Part shown: positions 25,164-35,293 of the stretch, piece after piece
How the letters are laid out: each line of letters opens with the position of its first letter
Position numbering within the stretch: the first letter of the stretch is position 1
NCBI RefSeq assembly: GCF_005116475.1
Contig: NZ_SWBO01000004.1
Location: 310,001 to 374,000 of the forward strand
Direction of reading: 5' to 3'
Source: Pedobacter cryotolerans
GTDB taxonomy: Bacteria; Bacteroidota; Bacteroidia; Sphingobacteriales; Sphingobacteriaceae
DNA: 64,000 nucleotides
The notes under the pieces: model-generated
Seen by the model: only the letters and a program-made list of their open reading frames with translations
Database searches by the model: none
What the model was told of the DNA's origin: nothing
Program-made: the position numbers and the translations under genes

Positions 25164-26492
25164 TTACTTTGTGCTACAAGTTAAGCGTTTAAGCATGTAA
25201 GAAAGCATAATGGCAAATACCACATAACCAACAAATAAGATATATCCAGGTTGTAAGGAAGTATAATTTACGGTAGAAGTGGTTAAAAATTCATTCTTAA
25301 TATTTAAATCCGTGAGTTGACTTTTAAGTATACCATTTAATCCAATATAGGTCATTAAAATTCCAACTACCATAACATCCGCCATATCCCACTTCCCAGA
25401 TTCGAAAGCTAAATATCTGGTTACTTTATTTTCTGCAATTAATGGCTTGCATAATAAATGGATGCCTCTTGATGTAATTCTGAGTATGGGTAAAATTATC
25501 ACAAATAAGATGATGATCACACCTACAGTAATTGAATCTGGCTTTGGTTGTTGTAAGAGAACGATTGCAATATCCAATATGCTTTTACTTTGGTAAAATA
25601 ATACCTGATTATCAAAGGCAACCTTTTCGCCCATCATTAAAAAGTTGAGGGAACTTAATCTAGCATCAACCTCAATAATAGGTATCGTTACGCCAACAAA
25701 TAATAACAACAATGCAAAAAGCAGCGACATGATAAACAAACTAGTTTGCAGGTGTTTTTTCTTCCTTAAACTAGCCCAAATTACAACAACAATTAACAAT
25801 GTACACAATAATGCGTAGGCATAATTATAATTAACCTTTCTTATATCTTCTACTTTATGCTCAATTTGTTGGTTTAATGCAATGGGATTATTCACCTTGT
25901 ATTTGCCATACATGTGTTTAGTCAGCTTTGCAATAGCAATACCAGTACTGTCATAAGTTTGATCTGCTAACTCCTCAAATTTTGTATTAGCAATGTTTTT
26001 AAGTTGATTAGTTGCTTTTTTACTTAAAAGCCTATTCACAATAGTTTTTGCAAATCCTGGCACTTCTGCATGTAATTCTTTAGGATCAACAAACTGCTTA
26101 AAAGCAAATTTTTTAAGCTTATTGCCTATACCTTTTTGTTTTTTGTTAAACTGGCTCACCACTTGGTTAACCATGGTGTGCATCTGGGCTTCTACTTGTT
26201 TTCTGATGGCTAGTTTTTGCTCGGCAGTAACCTCAAATCCTTTAATTTTGCCAGATACAACCGCTGAAATTTTATCGCTCCATAAATCAACAGAAAAAAG
26301 GCCGAAACTGATGTTGTTAAACATGGCATAATCCTCTTTTAACTGTTGTTGTTTTTTAGATTGCTCATGTAAACGGTATCCAAAATAGCCTTGTACCACT
26401 AACAAAATACCCAGCCCCAATAGGAGTAAAATATTTGCCAGACTAGCATATTTAGGTTTTGGATTAGGAGATGGCTGCTGATTGGTTTCCAC
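25164..26492 (-). CDS. PqiA-like membrane protein, paralogue 2
   Basis: This 442-residue protein has one N-terminal membrane segment (about 20-40), a soluble helical region of about 180 residues, then several membrane spans. The C-terminal part 'GKWDMADVMVVGILMTYIGLNG' matches the paraquat-inducible protein A family. PqiA proteins act with MCE-type lipid transport at the envelope in Proteobacteria; no MCE partner is visible here. It is co-linear along its whole length with the neighbouring 442-residue protein, so the pair is a tandem duplication. A 43-base gap suggests co-transcription. Confidence 0.72.
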   Translation of the reverse strand: METNQQPSPNPKPKYASLANILLLLGLGILLVVQGYFGYRLHEQSKKQQQLKEDYAMFNNISFGLFSVDLWSDKISAVVSGKIKGFEVTAEQKLAIRKQVEAQMHTMVNQVVSQFNKKQKGIGNKLKKFAFKQFVDPKELHAEVPGFAKTIVNRLLSKKATNQLKNIANTKFEELADQTYDSTGIAIAKLTKHMYGKYKVNNPIALNQQIEHKVEDIRKVNYNYAYALLCTLLIVVVIWASLRKKKHLQTSLFIMSLLFALLLLFVGVTIPIIEVDARLSSLNFLMMGEKVAFDNQVLFYQSKSILDIAIVLLQQPKPDSITVGVIIILFVIILPILRITSRGIHLLCKPLIAENKVTRYLAFESGKWDMADVMVVGILMTYIGLNGILKSQLTDLNIKNEFLTTSTVNYTSLQPGYILFVGYVVFAIMLSYMLKRLTCSTK

Positions 26493-26535
26493 GTTAGTGT
26501 ATATTTGATAGAAATTTCTTTAATTCTGTTAATTT

Positions 26536-27864
26536 TTAATGCGAATCATGCGGTGTGATGAACTTTAAAATGGTAGATAGTACCAATCCGAAAAGTACAA
26601 AAGCGATAAAAATAATGTAGCCAGGTTGCAAAGCAGTATTGTGTGTAGAGATTAGCGTAAGCGTATCAGCAGGGATATCAAGCTTTTTCAATTGATCTTC
26701 TAACAAACCATTCAAACCAATGTAAGCCATTAAAATTGCAATAACCACCACATCAGCCATGCTCCATTTGCCAGATTGAAAAGCGAAATATTTGATCACT
26801 TTGTTTTCTGCCAAGCTTTTTTTGCCTAATAAATGAATACCAGTTGAGCTTAATTTCATTACCGGAAATAAAATACTAAATACTAAAATTAATACTCCAA
26901 CGGCAATAGAATCCCAACCTGATCCTCCCATTAAAACAACTACCACATCTAAAATACTTTTACTCTGAAAAAATAATACTTGATCATTAAATTGAATTGG
27001 TTGGCCTAATAAAGTAAATTCTAGCGTGTTAATTCGAGCATCAACTTCAATCATCGATGCAGTTAAACCAACACCTAACAACATAAAAGCAAACAGTAGC
27101 GACATGATAAACAAACTTGCATGCAAATCTTTACGTTTTCTAAAGGTCCACCAACAAAGTAATATCACTATAATGCCGCAAAGTATTGCGATGCTGTAGG
27201 TGTAGGTTAGGCTTTCTATAGATTTTAGTTCTCTTTTAATTTTTTGGTTAAATGCAGCTCTGTTATCGACTTTATAAACTCGATAAACTTTGGCAACTTT
27301 ACTTGCATTAGCTTTTAAAGTACTGTCAATAAATTCGGTATCTTCCATTTCCTCTAACTTTTTTAAGCCTATTTTGCTAAGCTGCTTTTTAGTTTGAGGG
27401 TTATCCACCTTATCCATCATAGATTTAGCTAAACTGGGAACCTGTTTTTTGAAGCTGTCAATCTCCACAAAGTTTTTAACGGCAAATTTTACCAGTTTAC
27501 CCCTTACCGATTTTTTCTCTGGTTTGGTAACTAACGCTTCGGCACGGTTAATTAAAGCTAAAATTACCTGTTCAATTTCTTTTTGTAATGCTTTTTTTTG
27601 TGCTGGAGTAATGTCTAAATTATTACTTTGATAATTGATGATGCGTTCAATTTTATCATGCCATTGCTCAATAGAAAATAAGCCCAACATGATGTTATTC
27701 ATGGCTGCATAATCTTCTTTTAATTTTTGTTGGCGTTCAGAAAGTTGGTTCAATTGGTAACCAAAATAGCTCCCAGCTAAAAATAGTAGACCTAATCCTA
27801 AAATGATGAGGGTTTTTAAGGCATTAAAACCTTTGCCCGAAGTAGGTGATGTGTTAGCGTTCAA
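26536..27864 (-). CDS. PqiA-like membrane protein, paralogue 1
   Basis: This 442-residue protein has the same layout as the next gene downstream: an N-terminal membrane anchor (about 16-33), a soluble region with many charged residues, then membrane spans and 'GKWSMADVVVIAILMAYIGLNG' near the end. The paralogues share most of the membrane half ('LHASLFIMSLLFAFMLLGVG' against 'LQTSLFIMSLLFALLLLFVG') and differ more in the soluble part. Identical length argues for a duplication kept in register. Confidence 0.72.
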   Translation of the reverse strand: MNANTSPTSGKGFNALKTLIILGLGLLFLAGSYFGYQLNQLSERQQKLKEDYAAMNNIMLGLFSIEQWHDKIERIINYQSNNLDITPAQKKALQKEIEQVILALINRAEALVTKPEKKSVRGKLVKFAVKNFVEIDSFKKQVPSLAKSMMDKVDNPQTKKQLSKIGLKKLEEMEDTEFIDSTLKANASKVAKVYRVYKVDNRAAFNQKIKRELKSIESLTYTYSIAILCGIIVILLCWWTFRKRKDLHASLFIMSLLFAFMLLGVGLTASMIEVDARINTLEFTLLGQPIQFNDQVLFFQSKSILDVVVVLMGGSGWDSIAVGVLILVFSILFPVMKLSSTGIHLLGKKSLAENKVIKYFAFQSGKWSMADVVVIAILMAYIGLNGLLEDQLKKLDIPADTLTLISTHNTALQPGYIIFIAFVLFGLVLSTILKFITPHDSH

Positions 27865-27945
27865 TTGCGTTAAAATATAAATTGGATTTGCCTATAACGC
27901 AGTAGCCTGTCAATTGTTTGAAATTGATATTTTTTTTAATCCTTA

Positions 27946-29130
27946 TTATTCAATTTGTCTCTTTTTTGCTAAAGATATTAAGCCTACAATAGGGCCAAAA
28001 GCTAAAAATACATAAGCAAAAGATGGATTGATATGCTCAATTAACAATCCAATACATTGAATGCTGATGATGGTAACAGAAAAGCCGATACAATTTGCAA
28101 TGGTTAATGCGGTTCCTTTTAAAGCAACTGGAGCATGCTGAGCCATAAGTGTCGAAAACAGCGGAGAGTCTGCAACAACAAGCATTCCCCAAACAACTAA
28201 AATAACAAATACTAGCCAAATTGAAGCAATGTAAAAGAGCAGAGGGGACAATAAACAACATAAACATGAAAGCAATAAAATGATTGTTGCTAACCTTTTT
28301 ACGCCAATTTTTTTAGAAAAATAGCCGCTAATTATGCAAGCTAAACTGCCAGAGGCGATGATTATAAAAGCCATTAAAGATGAGTTTATAGCTACGGTTG
28401 CATTTATACGGTTGTACTGAAGTAGTAGTTGTGGTACAAAAGCCCAAAACGCATATAACTCCCAGCAATGCCCAAAATAACCTATGGCAACAGCCTTAAA
28501 TTCTGCATGTTTAAAAATTTTTAGCAAAGCTGATGCATCAAAATTACTTTTAACTCGAAATGGTCCGTTAGGTACTAAAAAGCCAACCAAAACTCCACCT
28601 GTTAGAGCCAAAGCAGAAGTAATTTGTAAAATAGATTGATAGGAGAGGTTAAATGAAATACCTTTTAATAAATGAGGGAGGGCAGTGCCCAACACCAATG
28701 CACCCACTAAATATCCTAATGCACTACCTAAGCCATCTTTATAATAATCTGCAACAATTTTCATCCCGATAGGATAAATGCCAGCTAAGAAAAAACCTGA
28801 TGCAAACCTCAATAGAAGTATGGTTGTTAAATCGCCTTTGGCATAAACTACTCCAATATTAAAAATTGCTGCAATAATAGCGCTTGTAAAAAATATCTTT
28901 GATGGAGAAAAGCGATCACTTAGCGAAAGAAAGGCGAAAATTAGCGTGCCCGTTATAAATCCAAACTGCACAGCCGATAATACGTTACTGATGCTAGTTG
29001 AATTTGCATGAGGAAGAATAGTTGTAATAACTGCATTACCTGCAAACCAAATCGATGTGCAAAAAAATTGCGCAATTACAATAATAGGGAGGATTACTTT
29101 GGCTTTTAACATAAAGTTTTGATATGGCAA
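27946..29130 (-). CDS. MFS transporter
   Basis: This 394-residue protein has about 12 hydrophobic segments and the central MFS layout: two six-helix halves separated by a cytosolic loop around residue 195 ('GPFRVKSNFDASALLK'). 'GFFLAGIYPIGMKIVADYY' resembles the conserved helix 4-5 region. The family handles many solutes and I cannot name a substrate. It lies behind the gap before the iron locus and is probably a single-gene unit. Confidence 0.85.
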   Translation of the reverse strand: MPYQNFMLKAKVILPIIVIAQFFCTSIWFAGNAVITTILPHANSTSISNVLSAVQFGFITGTLIFAFLSLSDRFSPSKIFFTSAIIAAIFNIGVVYAKGDLTTILLLRFASGFFLAGIYPIGMKIVADYYKDGLGSALGYLVGALVLGTALPHLLKGISFNLSYQSILQITSALALTGGVLVGFLVPNGPFRVKSNFDASALLKIFKHAEFKAVAIGYFGHCWELYAFWAFVPQLLLQYNRINATVAINSSLMAFIIIASGSLACIISGYFSKKIGVKRLATIILLLSCLCCLLSPLLFYIASIWLVFVILVVWGMLVVADSPLFSTLMAQHAPVALKGTALTIANCIGFSVTIISIQCIGLLIEHINPSFAYVFLAFGPIVGLISLAKKRQIE

Positions 29131-29260
29131 TGATACGATTTTGATGCATAAAATTATACCCTATGTAGCTATCAGCCTATTAAGAAAAGACATTAAAATT
29201 TAAAAACATATAATTTTTTAGTCATATCGATTTTGATACAACAAATTTTCTTCTCTATTT

Positions 29261-29290
29261 TTTGTAAACGGATAGATTTTTATATCTTCG
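29261..29290 (+). promoter_or_regulatory. Promoter of the ankyrin/DUF2271/reductase/apbE operon
   Basis: TTTG at 29261-29264, an 18-base gap, and TATCTTCG at 29283-29290 form a Bacteroidota -33/-7 pair with one mismatch in the -7 box. The start codon is 28 bases further on. Confidence 0.55.
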
Positions 29291-29318
29291 CATCAATTTA
29301 GAATTAGTTTAAATAAAG

Positions 29319-30824
29319 ATGAAAAAGATCCTTCTTGTTGCACTGGTATTAACCGGTCTTTATGCAAATGCACAAAACAACACTATGTTAAGTGCCGATT
29401 TTTGGAAAACCAAGCCAGATTTGGCTGCGGTGAAGGCAGAAATTGCCAAGGGTAATAGTCCCTCGCAATCAAACTCAAATTCTTTTGATGTTGCTACCAT
29501 GGCAATAAACAATAAGGTTTCAAACGATGTAATTCAGTTTTTAATTGAGCAAGAAGGCAATGGACCACTTAAAAAAACACACAATAGTAGAACGTATTTA
29601 CAATGGGCAGCATCAGCTGGAAATTTAGAAATTGTAAAATATTTAATAGAAAAAGGAGCAGATGTTAACCACCAAGATAGCCATGGAGATTTAGTTATAG
29701 CTTACACGGCATCATCTGGCAATAAGAATACTGCTATTTATGATGAACTTTTTAAAAAAGGCGTTGATCCAAAAATAAAAGTAAAAAATGGTGCAACATT
29801 AATGATGTTAGCTATTGCAGCAGATCAAGATTTAACTTTAACTGAATATTTTACTGCTAAAGGATTATCAATTAACGATAAAGACGAATTTGGCAGAACA
29901 GTAACAGATTATGCTGCTAGATTTGGTAATAAAGAATTGATAGAAAAATTGATAGCTAAAGGTGTAAAACCAACCAATCAGGCCTTATTTTTTGCAACTC
30001 AAGGTTCAAGACAAGGAAGCAATGGTATTGCCACTTTTCAATATTTAGTAGAAACTTTAAAGTTAGATCCAAAGGTAATCAGTCCGGAAGGAACTACGCT
30101 TTTACATGCCGTTGTTCGCCGCCCAAATGCTGAGGTAATCAATTACTTTTTAGAAAAAGGTGTAGATGTAGCAAAAGCTGATAACGAAGGTAATACTGCT
30201 TTAATGCTTGCTGCTGGTGGAAGAGATGCGCAATTGGTAGAAACACTTTTAGCCAAAGCTAAAAATATAAATGCTGTAAACGAAAAAGGAGAAAGTGCTT
30301 TAACACAAGCTGTGGCTATAGGTTCGTCAGAAATTGTTGCCTTACTTTTAAAAAATGGCGCTGATGTTAAGGTGGTTGCAAAAAATGAAAATAACCTGGC
30401 CTATTTTTGGTTTAATGGATACAGAGATGCTGCACCGGCTGGAAGACCACAAGGGGCACCGGCAACTACACAAGCCAATGATTTTGATGCTAAACTGGCG
30501 GTATTAAAAGTTGCAGGTTTAAATGTTGCAACACCACAAAAAAATGGAAGTACTTTATTTCATTTGGCTGTAGTAAAAGAAAATTTAACCTTAATTAATA
30601 AGGCGAAAGAATTAGGAGTAGACATTAATGCGCAAGATAGCGAAGGAGCAACAGCTTTACATAAAGCGGCTTTAATTGCAAAGGATGATACGATTTTAAA
30701 AACTTTAATTGCTTTAGGTGCTAAAAAGGAATTAAAAACTGAGTTTGAAGAAACTGCTTATGCTTTAGCAAAAGAAAACGAATTTTTGGCTAAAAATAAG
30801 GTATCTGTCGACTTTTTAAAATAA
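29319..30824 (+). CDS. Exported ankyrin-repeat protein
   Basis: This 501-residue protein has a signal peptide (residues 1-18, '[16 protein letters not shown]') and about eight to ten ankyrin repeats, for example '[22 protein letters not shown]', '[21 protein letters not shown]' and '[22 protein letters not shown]'. It should be a periplasmic protein-protein scaffold. It is 5 bases before a DUF2271 gene and the first gene of an operon ending in apbE. In Bacteroidota such ankyrin proteins accompany iron-related PepSY loci, but their partner is unknown. Confidence 0.85.
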   Translation: MKKILLVALVLTGLYANAQNNTMLSADFWKTKPDLAAVKAEIAKGNSPSQSNSNSFDVATMAINNKVSNDVIQFLIEQEGNGPLKKTHNSRTYLQWAASAGNLEIVKYLIEKGADVNHQDSHGDLVIAYTASSGNKNTAIYDELFKKGVDPKIKVKNGATLMMLAIAADQDLTLTEYFTAKGLSINDKDEFGRTVTDYAARFGNKELIEKLIAKGVKPTNQALFFATQGSRQGSNGIATFQYLVETLKLDPKVISPEGTTLLHAVVRRPNAEVINYFLEKGVDVAKADNEGNTALMLAAGGRDAQLVETLLAKAKNINAVNEKGESALTQAVAIGSSEIVALLLKNGADVKVVAKNENNLAYFWFNGYRDAAPAGRPQGAPATTQANDFDAKLAVLKVAGLNVATPQKNGSTLFHLAVVKENLTLINKAKELGVDINAQDSEGATALHKAALIAKDDTILKTLIALGAKKELKTEFEETAYALAKENEFLAKNKVSVDFLK

Positions 30825-30829
30825 CCCAC

Positions 30830-31318
30830 ATGAAATTGAATATCAAATTTATAATCTTACTTTTTGTTGTTTTAGGTTTTAGCAAAGCTGATGTTTATGC
30901 GCAAACGAGTAAATACAAATGTTTAATACAGATGGTTAGCTATGAAGGTGAAGCAGCGTATGTTGTGGTGTCTTTGGTTAACAAAGCGGGTGCTTACGAA
31001 AAAACATTAGCGGTTTTAGGGCCAGATAAACAATGGTATAACACTTTAAAAGACTGGTATAAATATCAAACAAAAGCCAAAGAAAAATTAAGTGCGGTTA
31101 CAGGTGCATCTATTGGAGGTGGAGATAGAGCCATTAAAATTTTAGAAATTGACAACGCTAAAATGAACAAGGGATATACCTTGCGTTTCGAAACAGCGGT
31201 AGAAGAGCAAAAATATCATATAACCGATGTAGAAATTCCTTTAACCACTGTTGGCATTACCGAAATGGCTAAAGGCAAAGGATACATTAAAATGGTTAAA
31301 TTAAATAAAGTGCAATAA
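30830..31318 (+). CDS. Exported DUF2271 protein
   Basis: This 162-residue protein has a signal peptide (about 1-25, 'FIILLFVVLGFSKADVYAQ'). The body ('YVVVSLVNKAGAYEKTLAVLG', 'GGDRAIKILEIDNAKMNKGYTL') matches DUF2271, a small periplasmic beta-rich family typically encoded with PepSY membrane proteins and ApbE flavinyltransferases. This suggests a part in an extracytoplasmic flavin or iron redox chain. No FMN-attachment motif (D-x-x-T-G-A-T/S) is obvious, although 'VTGAS' occurs at about residue 87 and could be examined as a candidate. Confidence 0.75.
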   Translation: MKLNIKFIILLFVVLGFSKADVYAQTSKYKCLIQMVSYEGEAAYVVVSLVNKAGAYEKTLAVLGPDKQWYNTLKDWYKYQTKAKEKLSAVTGASIGGGDRAIKILEIDNAKMNKGYTLRFETAVEEQKYHITDVEIPLTTVGITEMAKGKGYIKMVKLNKVQ

Positions 31319-31325
31319 ACCAAAG

Positions 31326-33524
31326 ATGACTTTATCTATCTGGAGGTATTCTCATTTATCATTAGGTTTAATTTCTTCAGTTTTTGTACTTATTTTGGCT
31401 GTAACAGGAGTTATTTTAGCTTTTGATGCAGTGGAGGAAAAAGTGCCTTCCTATCGTGTAGAAAACTTTAATGACTTAAATCTTTCGCAGGTTTTGCCCG
31501 AGCTGCGAAAGGTTTATCCAGAAATTACCGAACTTACGGTAGATCATAATCAGTTTGTAAGTATTGATGCTTTTGACCAGAATGGGGAGGCGGTTAAAGC
31601 TTACATCGATCCAAACAATGGGGAAATATTAGGCCAAGTAAAAACCAAAAGCCAATTTATCCAATGGACAACCGCTTTGCATCGGTCATTATTTTTAAAA
31701 GATACAGGCAGAATTGTCATCGGCATTGCTTCTTTTTTATTGCTATTAATCACCATCAGTGGGTTGGTTTTAATTATCAAAAGACAGCAAGGGATCAAAC
31801 ATTTTTTTGCCAAAATTAACCGCGATTTTTTTGCGCAATATTTTCATGTCATCACCGGCAGGGTATTTCTAATTCCAATTTTTATTATTGCTTTAACTGG
31901 CACTTATCTTTTTATGGTAAGGATGAATTTGATTGCTAATAATAAAGTAGAAAGGGTGCAACAGAAAGTAAATGTTGATGCTGCTAAAATTAAAGAAGCA
32001 GCATTTCCAATCTTTAAAATAACTCAGCTGGCGGAAGTAGAAAAAATAGAATTTCCTTTTATTGCAGATGAACCCGAAGAGTTTTTTATCTTAAAATTAA
32101 GAGATCAAGAAATTTCGGTTAATCAAATTAATGGTCAGATAGTTGCCAAAACTAAATATCCTTATTCAGCTCTGCTAGAAAAATTGAGTTTAGATTGGCA
32201 TACCGGCAGAACAAGTGTGCTTTTAGCAATTATATTAGGTTTAGCCTCTTTAAATATTGTATTTTTTATTTACACGGGTTTTGTAATTACCTACAAAAGA
32301 ACCCGCACCAAAATTAAGAACAAATTTAAAGCAGATCAGGCAGAAATTGTGATTTTAGTAGGTTCAGAAAATGGAAGCACGCTATTTTTTGCCAACCAAA
32401 TTCACCAACAATTATTGGCCGACGGAAAAAGCTCTTTTATAGCTCAACTCAACCAATATAATGTCTATCCTAATGCAAAACAGTTGTTAATTTTTACCTC
32501 AACTTATGGTTTGGGTACGGCACCTACTAATGCAAATCAATTTCAAAATTTACTTCAAAAATTTCCTCAACAGCAACAAATAGAATTTTCTGTTATTGGT
32601 TTTGGCTCTAAAGCTTATCCAGATTATTGTGCATTCGCTATTCAATTAGATGAATTATTAAATAAGCAAACTTGGACCAAACAGTTTTTACCGATACATA
32701 CTGTTAATGATAAAGACACCGAAGAGTTTACGCAATGGGTAAAGCATTGGAGCGAGAAATCGTTAATTACGTTAGCAACGGCCCCAGCAGTTTACAATGA
32801 GAAAATTCCTGATCTAAAAAAGTTTAAAGTAATTGCTAAAACATTGGTTAGCGATGATAATTCAACGTTTAAAATTATACTACAACCTGTAGCTAAATTG
32901 AAATTTAAATCGGGCGATTTATTGGCAATTTATCCGGCCGAAGATCACAGAGAAAGATTTTACTCAATTGCGCAAGTGAACGGAAAAATACAACTCATCG
33001 TAAAATTATATACTACTGGCTTCGGCTCTAGTTTTTTATATCAATTGGAGCAGGGCAATACGTTGAGTGGTAGAGTAATGCTTAACCCAAATTTTCACTT
33101 GCCTAAAAAAGTTAAAGCAATAGTTATGATTGCTAATGGAACGGGTATTGCACCCTTTTTAGGGATGATTTTAGAGAACAAAAAACAAATTCCAATTCAT
33201 TTGTATACTGGTTTTCGTTACCGTAACGTACTTACGCAAAGCTATCAAGATTTCGCATCGGCGGAGATAAATTTAGGCAGATTGAATAGTTTCGATATAG
33301 CCTATTCTCGAGAAGAAAACTCGCAATATGTGATGGATTTAATTAAAAAAGATGCTACAAAAATTGTAAATATTTTAGCTAATGGTGGTGTGATTATGAT
33401 TTGTGGTTCACTTGCCATGCAACAAGATGTAGAGCAAGTTTTAGAAACATTAACAATGAGTATGAACAACATACCATTGAGCTTATATAAAGATCAAAAA
33501 CAATTACTTAGCGATTGTTATTAA
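31326..33524 (+). CDS. PepSY membrane protein fused to a diflavin reductase
   Basis: This 732-residue inner-membrane protein has a PepSY-type N-terminal half with membrane helices (about 12-32, 130-150, 175-200 and 295-320) and periplasmic loops. It then has a flavodoxin-like FMN domain ('VILVGSENGSTLFFANQI', 'FTSTYGLGTAPTNA') and a ferredoxin-reductase-like FAD/NAD(P)H module ('RFYSIAQ', 'MIANGTGIAPFLGMI'). The likely job is to pass electrons from cytosolic NAD(P)H across the membrane to reduce ferric siderophore or periplasmic flavoprotein. It lies between DUF2271 and apbE with tight spacing. It would be the functional counterpart of XusC, with an added reductase. Confidence 0.85.
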   Translation: MTLSIWRYSHLSLGLISSVFVLILAVTGVILAFDAVEEKVPSYRVENFNDLNLSQVLPELRKVYPEITELTVDHNQFVSIDAFDQNGEAVKAYIDPNNGEILGQVKTKSQFIQWTTALHRSLFLKDTGRIVIGIASFLLLLITISGLVLIIKRQQGIKHFFAKINRDFFAQYFHVITGRVFLIPIFIIALTGTYLFMVRMNLIANNKVERVQQKVNVDAAKIKEAAFPIFKITQLAEVEKIEFPFIADEPEEFFILKLRDQEISVNQINGQIVAKTKYPYSALLEKLSLDWHTGRTSVLLAIILGLASLNIVFFIYTGFVITYKRTRTKIKNKFKADQAEIVILVGSENGSTLFFANQIHQQLLADGKSSFIAQLNQYNVYPNAKQLLIFTSTYGLGTAPTNANQFQNLLQKFPQQQQIEFSVIGFGSKAYPDYCAFAIQLDELLNKQTWTKQFLPIHTVNDKDTEEFTQWVKHWSEKSLITLATAPAVYNEKIPDLKKFKVIAKTLVSDDNSTFKIILQPVAKLKFKSGDLLAIYPAEDHRERFYSIAQVNGKIQLIVKLYTTGFGSSFLYQLEQGNTLSGRVMLNPNFHLPKKVKAIVMIANGTGIAPFLGMILENKKQIPIHLYTGFRYRNVLTQSYQDFASAEINLGRLNSFDIAYSREENSQYVMDLIKKDATKIVNILANGGVIMICGSLAMQQDVEQVLETLTMSMNNIPLSLYKDQKQLLSDCY

Positions 33525-34495
33525 TGAGTTTTTCTACAATACTACTTTCAAAATATTTCTTTTTCATTTTTGTCGTTGTACTGTTTACTTCTCAGCCAGG
33601 TGCAGCCCAAGTAATTTTAAAAAAGCAAACAACTTTAATGGGTTCTGTATTTAATTTCACAGTGGTGGATAAAAATAACTTAACTGCAAAAAGTAATTTT
33701 GCTGATGTTATTAATGAAATAGAGCGTATAGAAAATTTAATTTCTGAGTGGAGACCGGAAACACAGATTTCAAAAGTTAACCAAAACGCAGGTATTAAGG
33801 CTGTTAAAGTAGATCGTGAAGTTTTTGATTTAACTAAAAGAGCAATCAACTATGCTAAAATGACGGATGGTGCGTTCGATATCAGCATTGCTGCGTTAGA
33901 TCAAATCTGGAAATTTGATGGCTCGATGGATACTTTGCCAAATCAGGAAGCTATTAAAAAATCAATTAAAAATGTTGGTTATCAAAATATCATTTTAGAT
34001 AGTGTGAACTGCACTATTTTTTTAGCTCAAAAAGGGATGAAAATTGGTTTTGGTTCTATTGGAAAGGGTTATGCAGCCGATCGTGGTAAAGAATTGCTAC
34101 TGGCTAAAGGTGTAATTGGCGGAATTGTAAATGCTTCTGGCGATATGGCGACTTGGGGCAATCAGCTTAATGGCAAACCTTGGGTTGTTGGTATTACCAA
34201 TCCGTTTAAAAGAAACCGCATCTATAAAAAAATAAAATTGAAAGATCATGCCGTTGTCACTTCAGGTAGTTATGAGAAATTTGCCGAAATTAATGGTGTT
34301 CGATATTCACATATCATCAACCCTAAAACAGGTTATCCAGCTATAGGATTAATTAGCGTTACAGTTGTTGGTCCGAGTGCAGAGTTTGCCAATGCATTAA
34401 GTACATCGATTATGGTATTGGGCAAAAAAGAAGGCTTAAAGCTATTGAAGAGATATCCCAAATACAAAGGAATTTTAATTAAGGATAGGGATTGA
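33524..34495 (+). CDS. apbE: FAD:protein FMN transferase
   Basis: This 323-residue protein starts at the ATG that overlaps the preceding stop (TAATG, 33522-33526). The N-terminal hydrophobic signal (about 8-30) puts it at the periplasmic side. ApbE blocks are 'ISEWRPETQISKVNQNAG', 'MTDGAFDISIAALDQIW', 'GFGSIGKGYAADRGKELL' and 'GIVNASGDMATWG'. It attaches FMN covalently to a Thr/Ser in target proteins. Being last in the operon, it probably flavinylates a protein encoded here, with the reductase's periplasmic part or the DUF2271 protein as candidates. Confidence 0.93.
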   Translation: MSFSTILLSKYFFFIFVVVLFTSQPGAAQVILKKQTTLMGSVFNFTVVDKNNLTAKSNFADVINEIERIENLISEWRPETQISKVNQNAGIKAVKVDREVFDLTKRAINYAKMTDGAFDISIAALDQIWKFDGSMDTLPNQEAIKKSIKNVGYQNIILDSVNCTIFLAQKGMKIGFGSIGKGYAADRGKELLLAKGVIGGIVNASGDMATWGNQLNGKPWVVGITNPFKRNRIYKKIKLKDHAVVTSGSYEKFAEINGVRYSHIINPKTGYPAIGLISVTVVGPSAEFANALSTSIMVLGKKEGLKLLKRYPKYKGILIKDRD

Positions 34496-35293
34496 TCTTT
34501 TAGCTTTGTTTCATGCTCAGCGATAATTTATTTTATTAAAATCAATATAATTGAGGTTTTTCTGAAAGTACAAAAATCGAAATCATACCTGTCCGCCTCT
34601 GGAAAGTTTATTCCGATTTATCGGAGTGGGAAGGGCGAGGAATAAGATAACGTGTTTGGTTACAGTTGTTTAATCCGTAAAAATCATGCTCAGCTTCCCG
34701 AAGTAAATTCGGGACACGTGACTGGGCATCGTAATGCTATGATAGGTTTTTTAAATTTTTGCTATTGCATTAAGATCCCCACCTGCGTGGGGATGACGCG
34801 AAAGAGGAGCAGTTCGTCATACTCATGGGTAATTTATTTTATAAAAATTAATATATATGACGATAAATTTAGCTCGTTTTGTCATCCAGAGTGCAGCGAA
34901 GGATCTCGAATTTTGTATTCCAACTATGAGATTCCTCCGAAGTCGCCTGCCTGCCGGCAGGCAGGGAATGACAAAACAAGGAGCTTATATCTTTTTATAA
35001 AAATTGATTTTCAGTTACTTAAAAAATAACGTCAATAGTGGCTTGACTGGGCAACGTAATATCTATGGTAGGAGATTTTTAAAGTTTTGCTACCGCATTA
35101 AGATCCCCACCTGCGTGGGGATGACGCGGAAGAAGAGCAGTTCGTCAATGGTGGCTTGGCTGGGCCTCGTAATGCTAAGAAAGGTATTTATTTTTGATAT
35201 TTAGTTATCCTAAACTAAACGATAAAGATTTCTCCTCAGTGAAGAACCTCGTTCGAAATGACGATTGGTGTTTGCTTAAACTTTAAACAAGTA
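34496..35293. repeat. Gene-free 0.8 kb block of REP-like elements
   Basis: This block holds two direct copies of a ~108 bp element, 34719-34829 and 35043-35150, each centred on a TCCCCAC-CTGC-GTGGGGA hairpin followed by 'atgacgcg'. Between them is a palindromic element at 34876-34977 with outer arms GTTTTGTCAT/ATGACAAAAC and a perfect 20-bp core palindrome at 34946-34965. Near 35224-35262 there is a further 'gatttctcc...cgttcgaaatgacg' fragment. No protein gene is supported; short frames here are translations of the repeats. Confidence 0.8.

Noticed and set aside
34652..35204. Open frames of 66-125 codons in the REP block
   Set aside because: They are translations of palindromic repeats, with the same peptide 'KIPTCVGMTRK' from both repeat copies.
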